Positions 63,721 to 64,000 of a stretch of 64,000 nt of DNA are shown here, one piece after another. Under the pieces are notes generated by a model. The model was not told the origin of the DNA, made no database searches, and saw only the letters and a program-made list of their open reading frames with translations. The stretch is from Antarctobacter sediminis (GTDB lineage Bacteria; Pseudomonadota; Alphaproteobacteria; Rhodobacterales; Rhodobacteraceae). The stretch lies in the NCBI RefSeq assembly GCF_019218285.1, contig NZ_JAHUZG010000001.1, positions 186,001 to 250,000 of the forward strand, read 5' to 3'. The position numbers and the translations under genes were made by a program. Position 1 is the stretch's first letter, and each line of letters opens with the position of its first letter.

Positions 63721-64000
63721 AGGAACACGCTACGCCTGTGACCCGCGCCTGGGTCCTGCATCCCGACATCAAAAGCGATCAGGACCGGCGTGATGCGCGG
63801 ATGGCCTTGGACGAGGCTGTCTCGCTTGCGCGTGCGCTGCCGGGGCTTGAGGTCGCTGGCGCCGAAGTTGTGCCTTTGCCGCGCCCGCATCCCGGTGCGC
63901 TGTTCGGGTCTGGCAAGATCGAGGAATTGCGCAACCGGCTTCATGACGAAGAGATCGAGCTTGTCCTGATCGACGGGCCGGTGACGCCAGTCCAGCAGCG
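63717..64000 (+). CDS. hflX: GTPase HflX, N-terminal part
   Basis: The first 94 codons of HflX, cut by the window edge. It begins at GTG, overlapping the hfq stop by four bases. The family marks [12 protein letters not shown] and VTPVQQR are visible near residues 64-75 and 88-94; the GTPase domain lies beyond the window. HflX splits stalled ribosomes. The hfq-hflX order is the usual one. Confidence 0.93.
   Translation, partial: MKEHATPVTRAWVLHPDIKSDQDRRDARMALDEAVSLARALPGLEVAGAEVVPLPRPHPGALFGSGKIEELRNRLHDEEIELVLIDGPVTPVQQ

Noticed and set aside
1-64000. CRISPR array, tRNA, rRNA, insertion sequence or integrase
   Set aside because: No regularly spaced repeats, tRNA cloverleaf, rRNA segment, transposase or integrase motif was found.

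Overview
The window reads as a chromosomal segment of an alphaproteobacterium of the family Rhodobacteraceae (Roseobacter/Rhodobacter type). The evidence is high GC, dense operons with 4-base overlaps, and gene orders typical of that family: zwf-pgl-pgi, ccmF-ccmH without ccmE, trpGDC-moaC-moeA-lexA-comEC-gltX-gltA, and dusB(nifR3)-ntrB-ntrC-ntrY-ntrX-trkA-trkH-hfq-hflX. There is also a GTA-type endolysin/holin pair and a perfect alphaproteobacterial SOS box before lexA. I saw no rRNA, tRNA, insertion sequence, prophage or CRISPR array. The ordinary content is core metabolism and information processing.

Layout. 0-4 kb: a leftward set of radical SAM protein, nucleoside hydrolase, acetyltransferase and SelO AMPylase. 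4.2-8 kb: the rightward glucose-6-phosphate operon zwf-pgl-pgi behind a 14-bp LacI-type palindrome. 8.1-10.5 kb: a PRC-barrel protein, a DUF985 cupin and an endolysin/holin pair. 10.5-15 kb: cytochrome c maturation genes, small metabolic genes and an enoyl-CoA hydratase homolog. 15-17.9 kb: gltX-gltA leftward, divergent from comEC. 20-26.5 kb: lexA, then a seven-gene leftward chain (trpG, trpD, ung, trpC, moaC, a GIY-YIG gene, moeA) in which all six junctions are 4-base overlaps. 26.7-41.3 kb: a mixed region holding pieces of a corrinoid-dependent methyltransferase system (DUF1638, a B12-binding protein, a homocysteine S-methyltransferase, two tandem Lin0512-type genes, an MttB homolog). Among these lie guaA, a LysR regulator, a winged-helix/hydrolase fusion and small membrane proteins. 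41.3-48.5 kb: DUF6477/DUF6456 genes with CtrA-like boxes, lipA, two c-type cytochromes, a Sel1 protein, hpt and a Coq10-like gene. 48.5-64 kb: amt, cinA-pgpA-ispDF leftward, then dusB-ntrBC-ntrYX, a lipoprotein, trkA-trkH, hfq and the start of hflX.

How the parts may work together. The strongest unexplained signal is a 19-base AT-cored palindrome. It occurs once upstream of dusB-ntrBC and twice, 107 bases apart, upstream of the ammonium transporter gene amt. It is a candidate operator for the NtrC encoded here, whose AAA+ domain lacks the GAFTGA loop used to contact sigma-54. A second theme is CtrA: near-consensus TTAA-N7-TTAA boxes precede comEC and lie between the DUF6477 and DUF6456 genes, and a half-site lies before the endolysin gene. 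This fits a CtrA link to gene-transfer-agent release and DNA uptake. A third theme is the dispersed corrinoid methyl-transfer set with its two uncharacterised Lin0512 paralogs.

Start codons were chosen from ribosome-binding sites, family N-termini and overlaps, so many genes are shorter than the longest open frame. All functions are inferred from recognised motifs and gene context only; no database search was run.
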